Shown here: positions 9,267 through 18,245 of the stretch, in pieces
Layout of the letters: every line of letters begins with the position of its first letter
How positions within the stretch are numbered: the first letter of the stretch is position 1
Source of the DNA: Planctomycetota bacterium
Lineage (GTDB): Bacteria > Planctomycetota > UBA8742 > UBA2392
Length of the DNA: 64,000 bases
Direction: 5' to 3'
Assembly (NCBI GenBank): GCA_020638635.1
Contig: JACKIE010000005.1
Coordinates: forward strand, 124,001 to 188,000
The notes under the pieces: model-generated
The model's input: only the letters and a program-made list of their open reading frames with translations
What the model was told of the DNA's origin: nothing
Databases searched by the model: none
Made by a program: the position numbers and the translations under genes

Positions 9267-10196
9267 ATGGGGCGTTGTTGGATCATCCTGGCGTTGCTGG
9301 CGGCGCTGCCGCTGCTGGCGCCGCTTTGCGCCCAGGATGGCACCCGTGTCGAGGACATGAAGTTCGAACTCAAGCGGCAGCCCCATGAGCGCAGCCTACA
9401 CCCCAACGAAACGCCGCGCTTCCGCGAGGTGGGGGTGGGCGAGTTCGGAGTGGCCTGGAACGTGTTCTACACCGCGCGCTCCTACAACATTTCGGACATC
9501 AGCGGGCTCGACAACTCGCTTGCCACGAGCTGGCTGTACTCGTTCGACCCGTGGGGGTTGGGAATGCGTGCGCATATCGAGTACCGCATCAGCAACGAGT
9601 GGCGCCTTTCGTTTGGCCCACGCGCCGACGTGGCTTACGGCATCCTGAACACCCAGTACCCGAACACCCACGAGATTGAGGGCTTGCCGTTCTCGCGCAA
9701 CTATCGTGGCGCCAACGACCAGCAGAAGCTGAGCCTGAACCTGGAGTTCGAGTTCGCCGCACGCTGGCGCTTCATGTGGTTCGTGCACAAGTTCGAGTCA
9801 TGGATGGTGTTCCGCCGCCGCGAGGTGCGCGCCTTTGACTCACTGTATCGAGACCCGCAGCTTGGCGCGCTGGCCTATATCAAGGATCGCGAGCGGGTGG
9901 AGTGGGAGCAGGCCTACGTGTTCGGCACTGCCACGGGCGTAGGTTTCGAGTTCTTCTTCCTGCCCGAAAGCACTCGATTCATCCTGTTCGCGCTTTGGCG
10001 GCCGTTCAACAACATCAGCTTCCGCGACAAGGGCGGCATCAGCAACGGCATCGAGCTGATGGTGCGCTCGGCCGACTTCGAGCTTACCAACCAGTTCGGC
10101 GTATTCTTCGAGTTCTCGGTGCAGATGTACCTTCCGACGGACGAATTCAATGACGTCTACTACACCCAGTTCAGCATCGGCGTGAAGTTCAGGTAG
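9267..10196 (+). CDS. exported, probably outer-membrane beta-barrel protein
   Basis: 309 residues from ATG 9267. The N-terminus MGRCWIILALLAALPLLAPLC is a signal peptide ending near CAQ-DG. The mature part is rich in alternating aromatic and polar residues (many Y, W, F, R, D), has almost no long hydrophobic stretch, and ends in an FSIGVKFR-type amphipathic strand, typical of outer-membrane barrels. I prefer ATG 9267, with GGAAGAGG ahead of it, over the ATG at 9192 that overlaps the cytochrome stop, because the longer form buries the signal peptide. The close link to the cytochrome suggests a porin-cytochrome type partnership, which is inference. Family not recognised. Confidence 0.78.
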   Translation: MGRCWIILALLAALPLLAPLCAQDGTRVEDMKFELKRQPHERSLHPNETPRFREVGVGEFGVAWNVFYTARSYNISDISGLDNSLATSWLYSFDPWGLGMRAHIEYRISNEWRLSFGPRADVAYGILNTQYPNTHEIEGLPFSRNYRGANDQQKLSLNLEFEFAARWRFMWFVHKFESWMVFRRREVRAFDSLYRDPQLGALAYIKDRERVEWEQAYVFGTATGVGFEFFFLPESTRFILFALWRPFNNISFRDKGGISNGIELMVRSADFELTNQFGVFFEFSVQMYLPTDEFNDVYYTQFSIGVKFR

Positions 10197-10214
10197 CCCT
10201 GCGCGACGCAGTTG

Positions 10215-10502
10215 CTACTCCACTGACTGCTGTTGCGGTGGCGGGGGCAAGTCTTTGGGCAGCAGGCCGAGCGGGCCGAGCGCATGGAAGGTGAGGTAGC
10301 CGCAGCGGCTGCAGGCTACGCATACGCTGGGCACAAGGTTCTGCACGCCCTCATCCTGCAGTTCGTTCACCAGGCCGAACACGGCGAAGCCGTCCACCAG
10401 GCTGAAGGCCTCATGGCCGCAGCGCGGGCAGGGGCGATTCACGCCCTTGTCGTGCAGGCGCTTGACGATGTCTTCGCGTTTTTCCTGGGACCAGCTGCTC
10501 AT
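10215..10502 (-). CDS. small zinc-ribbon-like protein
   Basis: 95 residues. Two cysteine pairs are visible, CPRCGHEAF near residue 25 and CVACSRCGY near residue 63, so it can form a treble-clef or zinc-ribbon fold. It ends in a proline/glutamine tail. ATG 10502 has GGAGG 6 nt upstream, so the longer frame from 10559 is rejected. It is divergent from the next small gene and is one of several zinc-ribbon proteins in this window. Function unknown. Confidence 0.75.
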   Translation of the reverse strand: MSSWSQEKREDIVKRLHDKGVNRPCPRCGHEAFSLVDGFAVFGLVNELQDEGVQNLVPSVCVACSRCGYLTFHALGPLGLLPKDLPPPPQQQSVE

Positions 10503-10552
10503 CGTTGCCTCCGCGCGGTAGACTACGAAGCACGACTGCAGGGACAAGTGCG

Positions 10553-10708
10553 ATGACACGCTGCCAGTACTGTGGCTACCAGGGCGAACTCGTGTGGGTG
10601 CACGGCCACGGCCAGTGCGCGCAATGCGGGATCAACGTGCAGCCGTGCTGTGACGGGGGAATCTGCGACTCTACTCCGTCTTCGACGCCGAAGCCGGATT
10701 CTCGATGA
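10553..10708 (+). CDS. 51-residue zinc-ribbon micro-protein
   Basis: The reading frame from ATG 10553 (AGGGACA upstream) encodes 51 residues. CQYCGY lies near the start, then CAQCG and a CC pair, which could give four zinc ligands. The body VWVHGHGQCAQCGINVQPCC looks like a small conserved family that I recall only vaguely. Its last 38 bp overlap the 3' end of the kinase gene on the other strand. It is too short for routine calling but the cysteine spacing argues that it is real. Confidence 0.6.
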   Translation: MTRCQYCGYQGELVWVHGHGQCAQCGINVQPCCDGGICDSTPSSTPKPDSR

Positions 10709-12065
10709 TCACCGAAACGCCGCCAACGGCGACGGGGCCCTTGGGGTAATTGTTGTGGGGCACCGGGTTGTTCTTGCTGCCGGCTTCCTGGCGTGCGAGC
10801 ACGTTGTAGATCGGCGAGCGCTTGCGGGCGCGCACTTCCTCTAGCCCCTGCTCGGTGTAAAGCTCGCGGCTGATGCGGCGTTGCAGCGCGACCTTGCCTT
10901 CGCTGTTGCGCAGGAAGGTCAGCTGGCGCAGGTCGTCCTGTGAGGCGCCGAGGAAATCCGACTCAAAGATGCGCAGGTACGCCGCAGTGCTGTTGTTGGT
11001 GGGGCCGAACCCCTGCGCATACAGGTAGCGCTTCTCGAGCTCCATCAGCACTTCGATCATGCGCTGGAAGCGCTTGTTCACGTCATACTCGAGCATCTTC
11101 ATCACGATGCGCGACAGGCGCTCCGGCACGTCGCTGCAGATCTCGTGCGGCGGAATGATGGGCCGCGACTGGGCCTGCTTCACCCAGCGCACGTTTTCAT
11201 CCCAGCTTCCGCGCGACAGCGGCTTGAACAGGTTGATGCCGGTCAGCAGCTCATAGGCCACCACGCCCAGGCTGAAGATGTCCGCGCGGCCGTCTACGCG
11301 CTCGCGGGCCAGCTGCTCGGGGGCCATGTAGTGGACCTTGCCGGCGAATTCCTCGCCGGCCGCGGCCAACGGGGCCGCGATGCCGAAGTCGGTCAGCTTG
11401 GGCACGCCCTCGGAGTTGATCAGGATGTTGCCGGGGGTGACGTCCTTGTGGACGATCCACTGGTGCGCGTAGTCGAGCGCGCGGGCCACGCGGCTGACGA
11501 TGAACATGGCGATCGGCATCGGCAGCAGCAGGTGCAGCTTGAAGTGGTGGCGCGACAGCAGCGACATGTCCACGCCGTCCACGTAGTCCATGGCCATGAA
11601 CAGCACGCGCGGGCTGAGGTCCACGGTCTTGGTGGCCTTCGGGTTGGGCATGCGTGCGGGCGCGAAACCGGGCGTGCGCGACTTGCCGCCCTTGCGCGGG
11701 TCGGCAATGCGGCGCAGGTGGAAGGTGGGCAGCTGGAGGTCGCTGGTGGCCTTGGGCACGTTCTGCACGTTGACGCTCTTGCGGAACTCCTCGGGCATGT
11801 CCGTGAGCTTGCAGTGCTCAAGCCCGTAGGTCTTCACGATGTTCTCGTGGCGCAGGAAGGTGGCGATGTTCGCCTCGTTGCGCAGGCGCGCTTCCTGTTC
11901 GTCGTCGAGCGTCTTGAAGGATTTGAACACGACGTAGTCGAGCACGCCGCCGCAGTTCTTCTCGACCAGGTAAACCACACCCATGCCGCCGCGGCCGAGC
12001 TCTTCGACAATGGTGTACGAAGACGAGCTCGGGAAACTGAAACCTCGCAGGGCGAAGTCTTCCAC
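10671..12065 (-). CDS. Ser/Thr protein kinase (Hanks type) with insertion in the N-lobe
   Basis: 464 residues. G-loop GRGGMG at 24-29, ATP-binding lysine K48 in VFKSF, catalytic loop HKDVTPGN at 206-213 (lysine replaced by threonine, a variant also common in other bacterial kinases), DFG at 226-228 and APE at 248-250: an active-looking kinase. An insertion of about 60 residues (about 88-150, Arg/Lys/Pro rich) separates the beta-4 and beta-5 region. The C-terminal 150 residues after the kinase fold are of unknown fold and there is no membrane segment, so it should be cytoplasmic. The start is GTG, with GGAG 7 nt upstream. Its target is unknown. Confidence 0.93.
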   Translation of the reverse strand: MEDFALRGFSFPSSSSYTIVEELGRGGMGVVYLVEKNCGGVLDYVVFKSFKTLDDEQEARLRNEANIATFLRHENIVKTYGLEHCKLTDMPEEFRKSVNVQNVPKATSDLQLPTFHLRRIADPRKGGKSRTPGFAPARMPNPKATKTVDLSPRVLFMAMDYVDGVDMSLLSRHHFKLHLLLPMPIAMFIVSRVARALDYAHQWIVHKDVTPGNILINSEGVPKLTDFGIAAPLAAAGEEFAGKVHYMAPEQLARERVDGRADIFSLGVVAYELLTGINLFKPLSRGSWDENVRWVKQAQSRPIIPPHEICSDVPERLSRIVMKMLEYDVNKRFQRMIEVLMELEKRYLYAQGFGPTNNSTAAYLRIFESDFLGASQDDLRQLTFLRNSEGKVALQRRISRELYTEQGLEEVRARKRSPIYNVLARQEAGSKNNPVPHNNYPKGPVAVGGVSVIIENPASASKTE

Positions 12066-12277
12066 AGGGTGCTCCGGGGACGGCGGGGAGGGCTAACCCT
12101 CCAGTTCTCAAGTATCCCACATAAGTCTAGAAATGGCCACCAGTTGAGGTCGATTATCATGCATAAAGTGCACAAAAATCGAACGCTACGGGAACATGAC
12201 GTTGGCGTGAAACCTGACACACCGCAGCAACCTATCCTCGGGCCCGTCTCCCCGGGGCAGCGTACCAAATCGTGCTT

Positions 12278-12448
12278 ATGAACCGCTTCATCTGGGCTTT
12301 CGCAGCCGGCGCCCTGGCGCTCGCGGCCGTTGTCGGGTTCACCATCCTGACCCCAACGGCCGAGCGCACCAATAACCCCAAACCCGCCGAGCGATCCGAA
12401 GCACACCAGAAACCCGCCGCCAAGGCCGAGGCCGAACCGACCAACTAA
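12278..12448 (+). CDS. 56-residue single-pass membrane protein (possible)
   Basis: The ORF from ATG 12278 encodes a basic start (MNR), one hydrophobic segment (residues about 4-25) and a polar tail rich in Pro, Lys, Ala and Glu. This is the composition of a small membrane protein and fits the neighbouring genes' codon use. No good ribosome binding site is visible, so it may be spurious. It lies between the kinase and the DUF6899-like gene. Function unknown. Confidence 0.4.
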   Translation: MNRFIWAFAAGALALAAVVGFTILTPTAERTNNPKPAERSEAHQKPAAKAEAEPTN

Positions 12449-12466
12449 CGAACGACCGGATGGGGT

Positions 12467-12736
12467 TCATCCACCGTACACGTCGCCGTTTTCGGTGCTC
12501 TTGGTGTCTTCGTAGGGTGATGCTACGCGGCGGTACAGCTCCAGCTTCGCGCATTCGAGCGCGCCTATGATCTCGTTGATGCGCGCGTAGTTCTTGCGCC
12601 CGGCAAGCAGCCCGGCGCACAGGCGCGAGACCACGTAGTTCAGGTTGCCCGCGAAGGCTTCGTCGGGAAGCGCGGCGCAAAGCTGGTCGATCAACGGGTC
12701 AAGCGGTGTGCGCTGTTCGGGTTTGATGTAGGGCAT
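12467..12736 (-). CDS. DUF6899-like small protein
   Basis: 89 residues beginning MPYIKPEQR and ending YEDTKSTENGDVYGG. The middle holds GNLNYVVSRL and IIGALECAKLELYRRV. I recognise this pattern as a small conserved family of bacterial and viral proteins (DUF6899-type), recalled and not searched. Function unknown. It lies immediately downstream of enolase on the same strand, separated by two palindromic repeats. Confidence 0.8.
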   Translation of the reverse strand: MPYIKPEQRTPLDPLIDQLCAALPDEAFAGNLNYVVSRLCAGLLAGRKNYARINEIIGALECAKLELYRRVASPYEDTKSTENGDVYGG

Positions 12737-12743
12737 GGGCTGT

Positions 12744-12810
12744 AGGGGCCGCCCTGTGTGGCGGCCCTCCTGACGGGTTCATGTGATGGGGCAGCCACAC
12801 GGGGCTGCCC

Positions 12811-12811
<1 letters not shown>
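12744..12811. repeat. pair of GGGGC-type palindromes abutting the enolase stop codon
   Basis: Hairpin one pairs GGGCCGCC (12746-12753) with GGCGGCCC (12760-12767). Hairpin two pairs GGGGCAGCC (12788-12796) with GGCTGCCCC (12803-12811). The second begins inside the enolase stop codon as read on the minus strand. There is no U-tract, so it looks like a REP-type repeat rather than a simple terminator. Confidence 0.7.
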
Positions 12812-14082
<1,271 letters not shown>

Positions 14083-14173
14083 GGCGGGCTCCTGTGTATG
14101 CGCGGGTTGTAGCGCGGATACGCCAGTCTTGGAACCCCCTGCGAAAGGTGCAAGATTCAACGGTTAACGGAGA

Positions 14174-14266
14174 ACAGCAAATTACCAATAGCCAATTACC
14201 AATTGCCAATTGGATGGTCTTGCGAGGGCATTGGTAATTGAACATTGGTTATTGGTAATTTGCTGT
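14174..14266. repeat. AT-rich inverted repeat upstream of ispD
   Basis: A perfect 17-bp arm (14174-14190) is repeated in inverse at 14250-14266, with further TTACCAAT/ATTGGTAA words between. It stands out as AT-rich in a GC-rich genome. A related stretch occurs at 35636-35674. It fills most of the eno-ispD gap. Confidence 0.75.
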
Positions 14267-14321
14267 TTCCACACATGCATCGCTGCTTGATCGCCGCCTT
14301 GCTTTGTTCGATCATCCCGCT

Positions 14322-15140
14322 ATGGCTGACTTTTCCCTGATCATTGTTGCCGGCGGCAGCGGTTCTCGCATGCAGGCCGATCGCAAGAAGGCCTTCATTG
14401 AACTGGCCGATCTGCCGCTGGTGGTGCACACGGCTGCGGCATTCCTGGGCGTGAAAGAGATCGCCGACGTTGTGGTGGTGCTGCCCGCCGCCGAGCTCAA
14501 GCTGCTGACCGGCAGCGAAGCCGCCTTCGACATGCGCCACGCCGACGCCAACGCGCACGTTACCGTGCTGCAGCTCAAGGACGCCGGCGTGAAGCGCCTG
14601 GTTGTCGGCGGCCCGCGCAGGCAGGACAGCGTGCTCAACGGCCTGCAGGCGGTCAGCGACAAGCTTGAGTACGTGCTGATCCACGATGCCGCGCGGCCTT
14701 TCGTGTCGCACGACGACCTTGCCAAGCTGATGGCCCGCACGCGCGAAACCGGCGCGGCGATCCTGGCCCACCCCGTGCGCGACACACTCAAGCGAGTGGA
14801 AGCCAGCGGCCGCATCAGCGAAACGGTAAGTCGCGCGGGCCTGTGGGGGGCGCAGACGCCGCAGGCTTTCCGGCGCAGGGAACTGCTGGACGCGTTCAAG
14901 AAACACAATGCCGAAAACGTCACCGACGACGCCGAGATGTACGCCCTGGCGGGCGGGAAGTGCGAGGCCGTACAGGGCAGCGCGCTGAATTTCAAGATCA
15001 CCACGCCCGAAGACCTGCAACTGGCCGAAGCGCTGATCGCCCTGCGCGCGGCCGCCAAGGGCGACATCCGGCCGGCCAGCGCGATCTTCCGCAAGCTGCC
15101 GGGCGGCAACACGATCTTCGACCTTGAGCCACCGGGATAA
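14322..15140 (+). CDS. ispD: 2-C-methyl-D-erythritol 4-phosphate cytidylyltransferase
   Basis: 272 residues. It makes CDP-methylerythritol in the non-mevalonate (MEP) isoprenoid pathway. Motifs: VAGGSGSRMQADRKKAF (nucleotide loop), GGPRRQDSVLNGL, HDAARPFV, PVRDTLKR, LWGAQTPQAFR, TDDAEM and FKITTPEDL. About 40 residues longer than usual, by an insertion near residues 62-80 and a C-terminal tail of about 25. ATG 14322 is preferred to TTG 14304 because the N-terminal strand starts directly after it. AT-rich repeats flank the gene on both sides. Confidence 0.95.
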   Translation: MADFSLIIVAGGSGSRMQADRKKAFIELADLPLVVHTAAAFLGVKEIADVVVVLPAAELKLLTGSEAAFDMRHADANAHVTVLQLKDAGVKRLVVGGPRRQDSVLNGLQAVSDKLEYVLIHDAARPFVSHDDLAKLMARTRETGAAILAHPVRDTLKRVEASGRISETVSRAGLWGAQTPQAFRRRELLDAFKKHNAENVTDDAEMYALAGGKCEAVQGSALNFKITTPEDLQLAEALIALRAAAKGDIRPASAIFRKLPGGNTIFDLEPPG

Positions 15141-15223
15141 ATTCAAAATTAGAAATGCAAAATTCAAAATGGCACACCTGCCCGCCCTCGGCATTTTGAA
15201 TTTTGCATTTTTCATTTTGAATT
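15141..15223. repeat. AT-rich palindrome after ispD
   Basis: TTCAAAAT, GCAAAATTC and similar words (15141-15170) are repeated in inverse at 15192-15223 around a GC-rich loop. The arm starts directly after the ispD stop codon. It could act as a terminator, but its word structure resembles the element at 36428-36495. Confidence 0.7.
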
Positions 15224-15241
15224 GCCGCTCCCGCCTCCCCG

Positions 15242-15269
15242 TTGACTTGGGGCACGCCCCTGCTACCCT
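15242..15269 (+). promoter_or_regulatory. candidate sigma-70-type promoter for rpsO
   Basis: TTGACT at 15242-15247 and TACCCT at 15264-15269 with a 16-bp spacer, about 66 bp before the rpsO start. The -10 box is only a fair match. Confidence 0.45.
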
Positions 15270-15334
15270 TCCGCGCAACTTTTAGCGCGTCAGTTGCGGC
15301 CACGGCTGCGCCTGACGTAAGTGCAGGAGAAAAC

Positions 15335-15601
15335 ATGATCAGCACGGAACGACGGGCGCAGCTCGTCAAGGAATACGGCAGCAACGACAAAGACACCGGT
15401 TCGGTCGAAGTTCAGACCGCGCTGCTGACCGAAGAGATCAACAACCTGACCGTCCACCTCAAGATTCACAAAAAGGACCACAACAGCCGTCGCGGCCTGT
15501 TGCGGATGGTCGGCAAGCGCAACGCGCTTTTGAAGTACCTCAGCAACACCGATGAGCAGCGCTATCGCGACCTCATCGGCAAGCTGGGCATCCGCAAGTA
15601 A
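15335..15601 (+). CDS. rpsO: 30S ribosomal protein S15
   Basis: 88 residues, standard length. The sequence from ISTERRAQLVKEY through GSVEVQTALLTEEINNLT, the HKKDHNSRRGLL 16S rRNA-binding loop and the terminal GKLGIRK match S15. ATG 15335 has AGGAG 8 nt upstream. The conserved order rpsO-pnp is kept, and a hairpin that follows probably limits read-through or is processed to give separate messages. Confidence 0.98.
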   Translation: MISTERRAQLVKEYGSNDKDTGSVEVQTALLTEEINNLTVHLKIHKKDHNSRRGLLRMVGKRNALLKYLSNTDEQRYRDLIGKLGIRK

Positions 15602-15602
15602 A

Positions 15603-15636
15603 GCAGGGCAGGCCTTCGCGCCTGCCCGCTTCTTTT
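15603..15636 (+). terminator. hairpin with T-tract after rpsO
   Basis: GGGCAGGC (15606-15613) pairs with GCCTGCCC (15620-15627) over a 6-base loop, then TTCTTTT. It may terminate part of rpsO transcription ahead of pnp. Confidence 0.7.
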
Positions 15637-15649
15637 GCGGTTCAGAGTT

Positions 15650-15756
15650 GCAAGGGGTTCGGGACCCTGTCACCGGCCCTGGCGGACACAGAGGCGTGCG
15701 CTGTCTTCGACAGCCCTGGCTTCTCTGCCCGCCCGGGTAGCCTCCGGGCCCCTTGC
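15650..15756 (+). promoter_or_regulatory. structured leader before pnp (possible autoregulatory element)
   Basis: GCAAGGGG (15650-15657) is complementary to CCCCTTGC (15749-15756), enclosing about 90 nt that contains a strong small hairpin (GCTGTC/GACAGC near 15700-15714) and a GC-rich arm. A long closed stem just upstream of pnp is reminiscent of the RNase III/PNPase-controlled leader in E. coli. Function is inference. Confidence 0.4.
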
Positions 15757-15831
15757 ACACAAACAACGAAGTCAGACCGGCGCAGACAGGGCGCGGGTCA
15801 CAGTGCGTACATGTACGCAGAAGAGTGTGTT

Positions 15832-18111
15832 ATGGCAGTAGACAAGATTACCCAGAGCAAGCAGGTCGTGACCGTCGAGATCGGCGGCCGCAACATCTCG
15901 TTCGAGACCGGCTGGCTTGCCAAGCAGGCGGCCGGCAGCATCCTGGTGCGCGAGGAAAACAGCGCGGTGTTCGTGGCGGTGACCACCGCCGACCCGCGCC
16001 CGGGCATCGACTTCTTCCCGCTGACGGTCGAGTACCGCGAGAAGACCAGCGCCGCGGGCAAGTTCCCCGGCGGCTTCTTCAAGCGCGAGGCGCGCCCCAG
16101 CAGCAAAGAAATCCTGACCATGCGCATGACGGACCGCCCCCTGCGTCCGCAGTTCGTGGAAGGTTTCAAGAACGAGGTCCAGATCAACGGCATGGCCATG
16201 AGCGCCGACCCGAACCTGGACCCGGACATGCTGATGATCAACGGCTCCAGCGCCGCGGTGATGCTGGCGGGCCTGCCCTTTGACGGCCCCGTGGGCGCGG
16301 TGCGCATGGGCCGCGTCAATGGCCAGTTCGTGGTGAACCCCAGCTACGAGCAGGTGGACGAAGGCGAGCTCAACATGGTGGTGGCCGGCACCCTCGACGG
16401 CATCAGCATGGTGGAAGCGGGCGCCAACGAGTTGACCGAAGACCAGATCATCGAGGCCCTCGAGATGGCCCACCAGGCCATCGTGAAGCTGTGCAACGCG
16501 CAGCTTGACCTGGTCAAGAAGATCGGCGTGCAGCGCCAGGCCTTCGCCGCCCCCGAGGGCGTGCCGGAAAGCCTCAGCCGCGAAGTGCGCGAGAAGTACT
16601 ACGCCGAGTACAAAAAGAGCATCCGCATCAAGGGCAAGCACGAGCGCTCGGCGGCCCTCAAGGCCATCAAGCAGCGCGCCTTCGAGGAATACGCGGCCGC
16701 GGTGGAAGACAGCAAGGTCCAGGTTGCCGAGTCTGAAAAGGCCGCCAAGCAGGCCGGGGAAGTCGTCGGCGAGTTCAAGTACGACGCCCTGCGCGACATC
16801 ATCCTGAACGAGAACAAGCGCATCGACGGCCGTGAACTGCACGAAGTGCGCGACATCATCATCGAGATGTCGCCGTTCCCGCGTAACCACGGCAGCGTGA
16901 CCTTCACGCGTGGTGAAACCCAGGCCTTCGTCACCTGCACCCTGGGCACCGCCGAGGACACCCAGCTGATCGACGGCCTGCGCGAGTCGCGCGAGGAAAG
17001 CTTCCTGCTGCATTACAACTTCCCACCCTTCTGTACCGGCGAGGCCAAACCGATTCGTGGTGTAAGCCGCCGCGAGATCGGCCACGGCGCCCTGGCCGAG
17101 CGCGCCCTGCGCCCGATGCTGCCGGCGGAAGACGAGTTCCCGTACACCATCCGCGTGGTCAGCGACATCCTTGAAAGCAACGGCAGTTCCAGCATGGCGA
17201 CCGTGTGCGGCGCGACGCTTTCGATGTTCGACGCGGGCGTGCCGCTGAAGAAGGCCGTGGCGGGCGTGGCGATGGGCCTGGTCAGCGAAGGCGACAAGTT
17301 CTGCGTGCTGACGGACATCCTGGGCGACGAAGACCACGCCGGCGACATGGACTTCAAGGTGTGCGGCACGGAAGACGGCGTCACGGCGCTGCAGATGGAC
17401 ATCAAGATCAAGCACCTGAGCAGCGACCTGCTGCGCAAGGCGCTGGGCCAGGCACGCGACGCGCGCCTGCACATCCTGGGCAAGATGAAGGCCGCCATGG
17501 CCGCCCCGCGCGAGGAGATCAGCAAGTGGGCGCCGCGCTACGAGGTGATCAAGATCGACACCGAGCAGATCGGCATGATCATCGGCCCGGGCGGCAAGAT
17601 GATCCGCGGCATGCAGGACGAGTTCGGCACCACCATCAGCGTCGAGGAAGACGGCACCATCAAGATCTTCGGCGAAGACGGCGAGGCGGCCAAGGCCTGC
17701 CGCGACCGCATCGCCTCGATGACCAAGAAGGTGCAGGTCGGCGAGCGCGTACACGGCACGGTCGGCAGCATCCGCGAGTTCGGCGCGTTCGTGAACTTCA
17801 ACGGCGGCTCGCACGAGGCGCTGATCCACGTGAGTGAGCTCAGCGACGAGTATGTCGAGAACCCGGAAGACGCCGTGAAGGTCGGCGATGAGTTCGAGTT
17901 CGAGGTCATCAACGTTGACCCCACCGGCAAGATCAAGGGCAGCCGCAAGGCCGTAATCCTCAAGGACCGCGGCGAAGAGTACAAGGCGCCAGCACCCCGC
18001 GAACGCAGCGGCGGCGGACGCGGCGGCGACCGCGGCGGCCGGGGCGGAAGCCGAGGCGGCGACCGTGGCGGACGCGGAGGCCGAGGCGGCCCACGCCGCG
18101 ACCGCGACTAA
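15832..18111 (+). CDS. pnp: polyribonucleotide nucleotidyltransferase (PNPase)
   Basis: 759 residues. A phosphorolytic 3'-5' exoribonuclease, usually in the degradosome. Two RNase PH domains (about 10-220 and 320-560; the second has the FTRGETQA motif and the GDEDHAGDMDFK active-site segment) surround an alpha-helical domain. They are followed by a KH domain (IIGPGGKMIRG) and an S1 domain (VHGTVGSIREFGAFV). The C-terminus is an RGG-rich tail of about 35 residues. I chose ATG 15832, with AGAAGAG upstream, over 15811. It lies downstream of rpsO, as in most bacteria. Confidence 0.97.
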   Translation: MAVDKITQSKQVVTVEIGGRNISFETGWLAKQAAGSILVREENSAVFVAVTTADPRPGIDFFPLTVEYREKTSAAGKFPGGFFKREARPSSKEILTMRMTDRPLRPQFVEGFKNEVQINGMAMSADPNLDPDMLMINGSSAAVMLAGLPFDGPVGAVRMGRVNGQFVVNPSYEQVDEGELNMVVAGTLDGISMVEAGANELTEDQIIEALEMAHQAIVKLCNAQLDLVKKIGVQRQAFAAPEGVPESLSREVREKYYAEYKKSIRIKGKHERSAALKAIKQRAFEEYAAAVEDSKVQVAESEKAAKQAGEVVGEFKYDALRDIILNENKRIDGRELHEVRDIIIEMSPFPRNHGSVTFTRGETQAFVTCTLGTAEDTQLIDGLRESREESFLLHYNFPPFCTGEAKPIRGVSRREIGHGALAERALRPMLPAEDEFPYTIRVVSDILESNGSSSMATVCGATLSMFDAGVPLKKAVAGVAMGLVSEGDKFCVLTDILGDEDHAGDMDFKVCGTEDGVTALQMDIKIKHLSSDLLRKALGQARDARLHILGKMKAAMAAPREEISKWAPRYEVIKIDTEQIGMIIGPGGKMIRGMQDEFGTTISVEEDGTIKIFGEDGEAAKACRDRIASMTKKVQVGERVHGTVGSIREFGAFVNFNGGSHEALIHVSELSDEYVENPEDAVKVGDEFEFEVINVDPTGKIKGSRKAVILKDRGEEYKAPAPRERSGGGRGGDRGGRGGSRGGDRGGRGGRGGPRRDRD

Positions 18112-18138
18112 CGCACCAACCCGAACCAAACCCACAGA

Positions 18139-18165
18139 GCCCGCCGTGTAAACGGCGGGCTTCTG
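18139..18165 (+). terminator. terminator after pnp
   Basis: GCCCGCCGT (18139-18147) pairs with ACGGCGGGC (18152-18160) over a GTAA loop, followed by TTCT. Confidence 0.75.
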
Positions 18166-18245
18166 CGTCTATGGCGCGTGCTCCACCTGACCGCTGGAAG
18201 ATTAGCCGGCCCTAAGTAGGCTTGTCGCGCTTACAGGAGGCTGCC

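Noticed and set aside
14196..15278. Minus-strand ORF over ispD
   Set aside because: Antisense shadow; the plus-strand IspD motifs are complete.
17990..18110. GGCGGC-rich repetitive DNA that could look like a CRISPR or tandem repeat
   Set aside because: It encodes the RGG-rich C-terminal tail of PNPase in frame; no regular spacer.
15772..18135. Minus-strand ORF of 787 codons over pnp
   Set aside because: Composition is Ala/Val/His/Leu-biased antisense of pnp; no start signal or domain.
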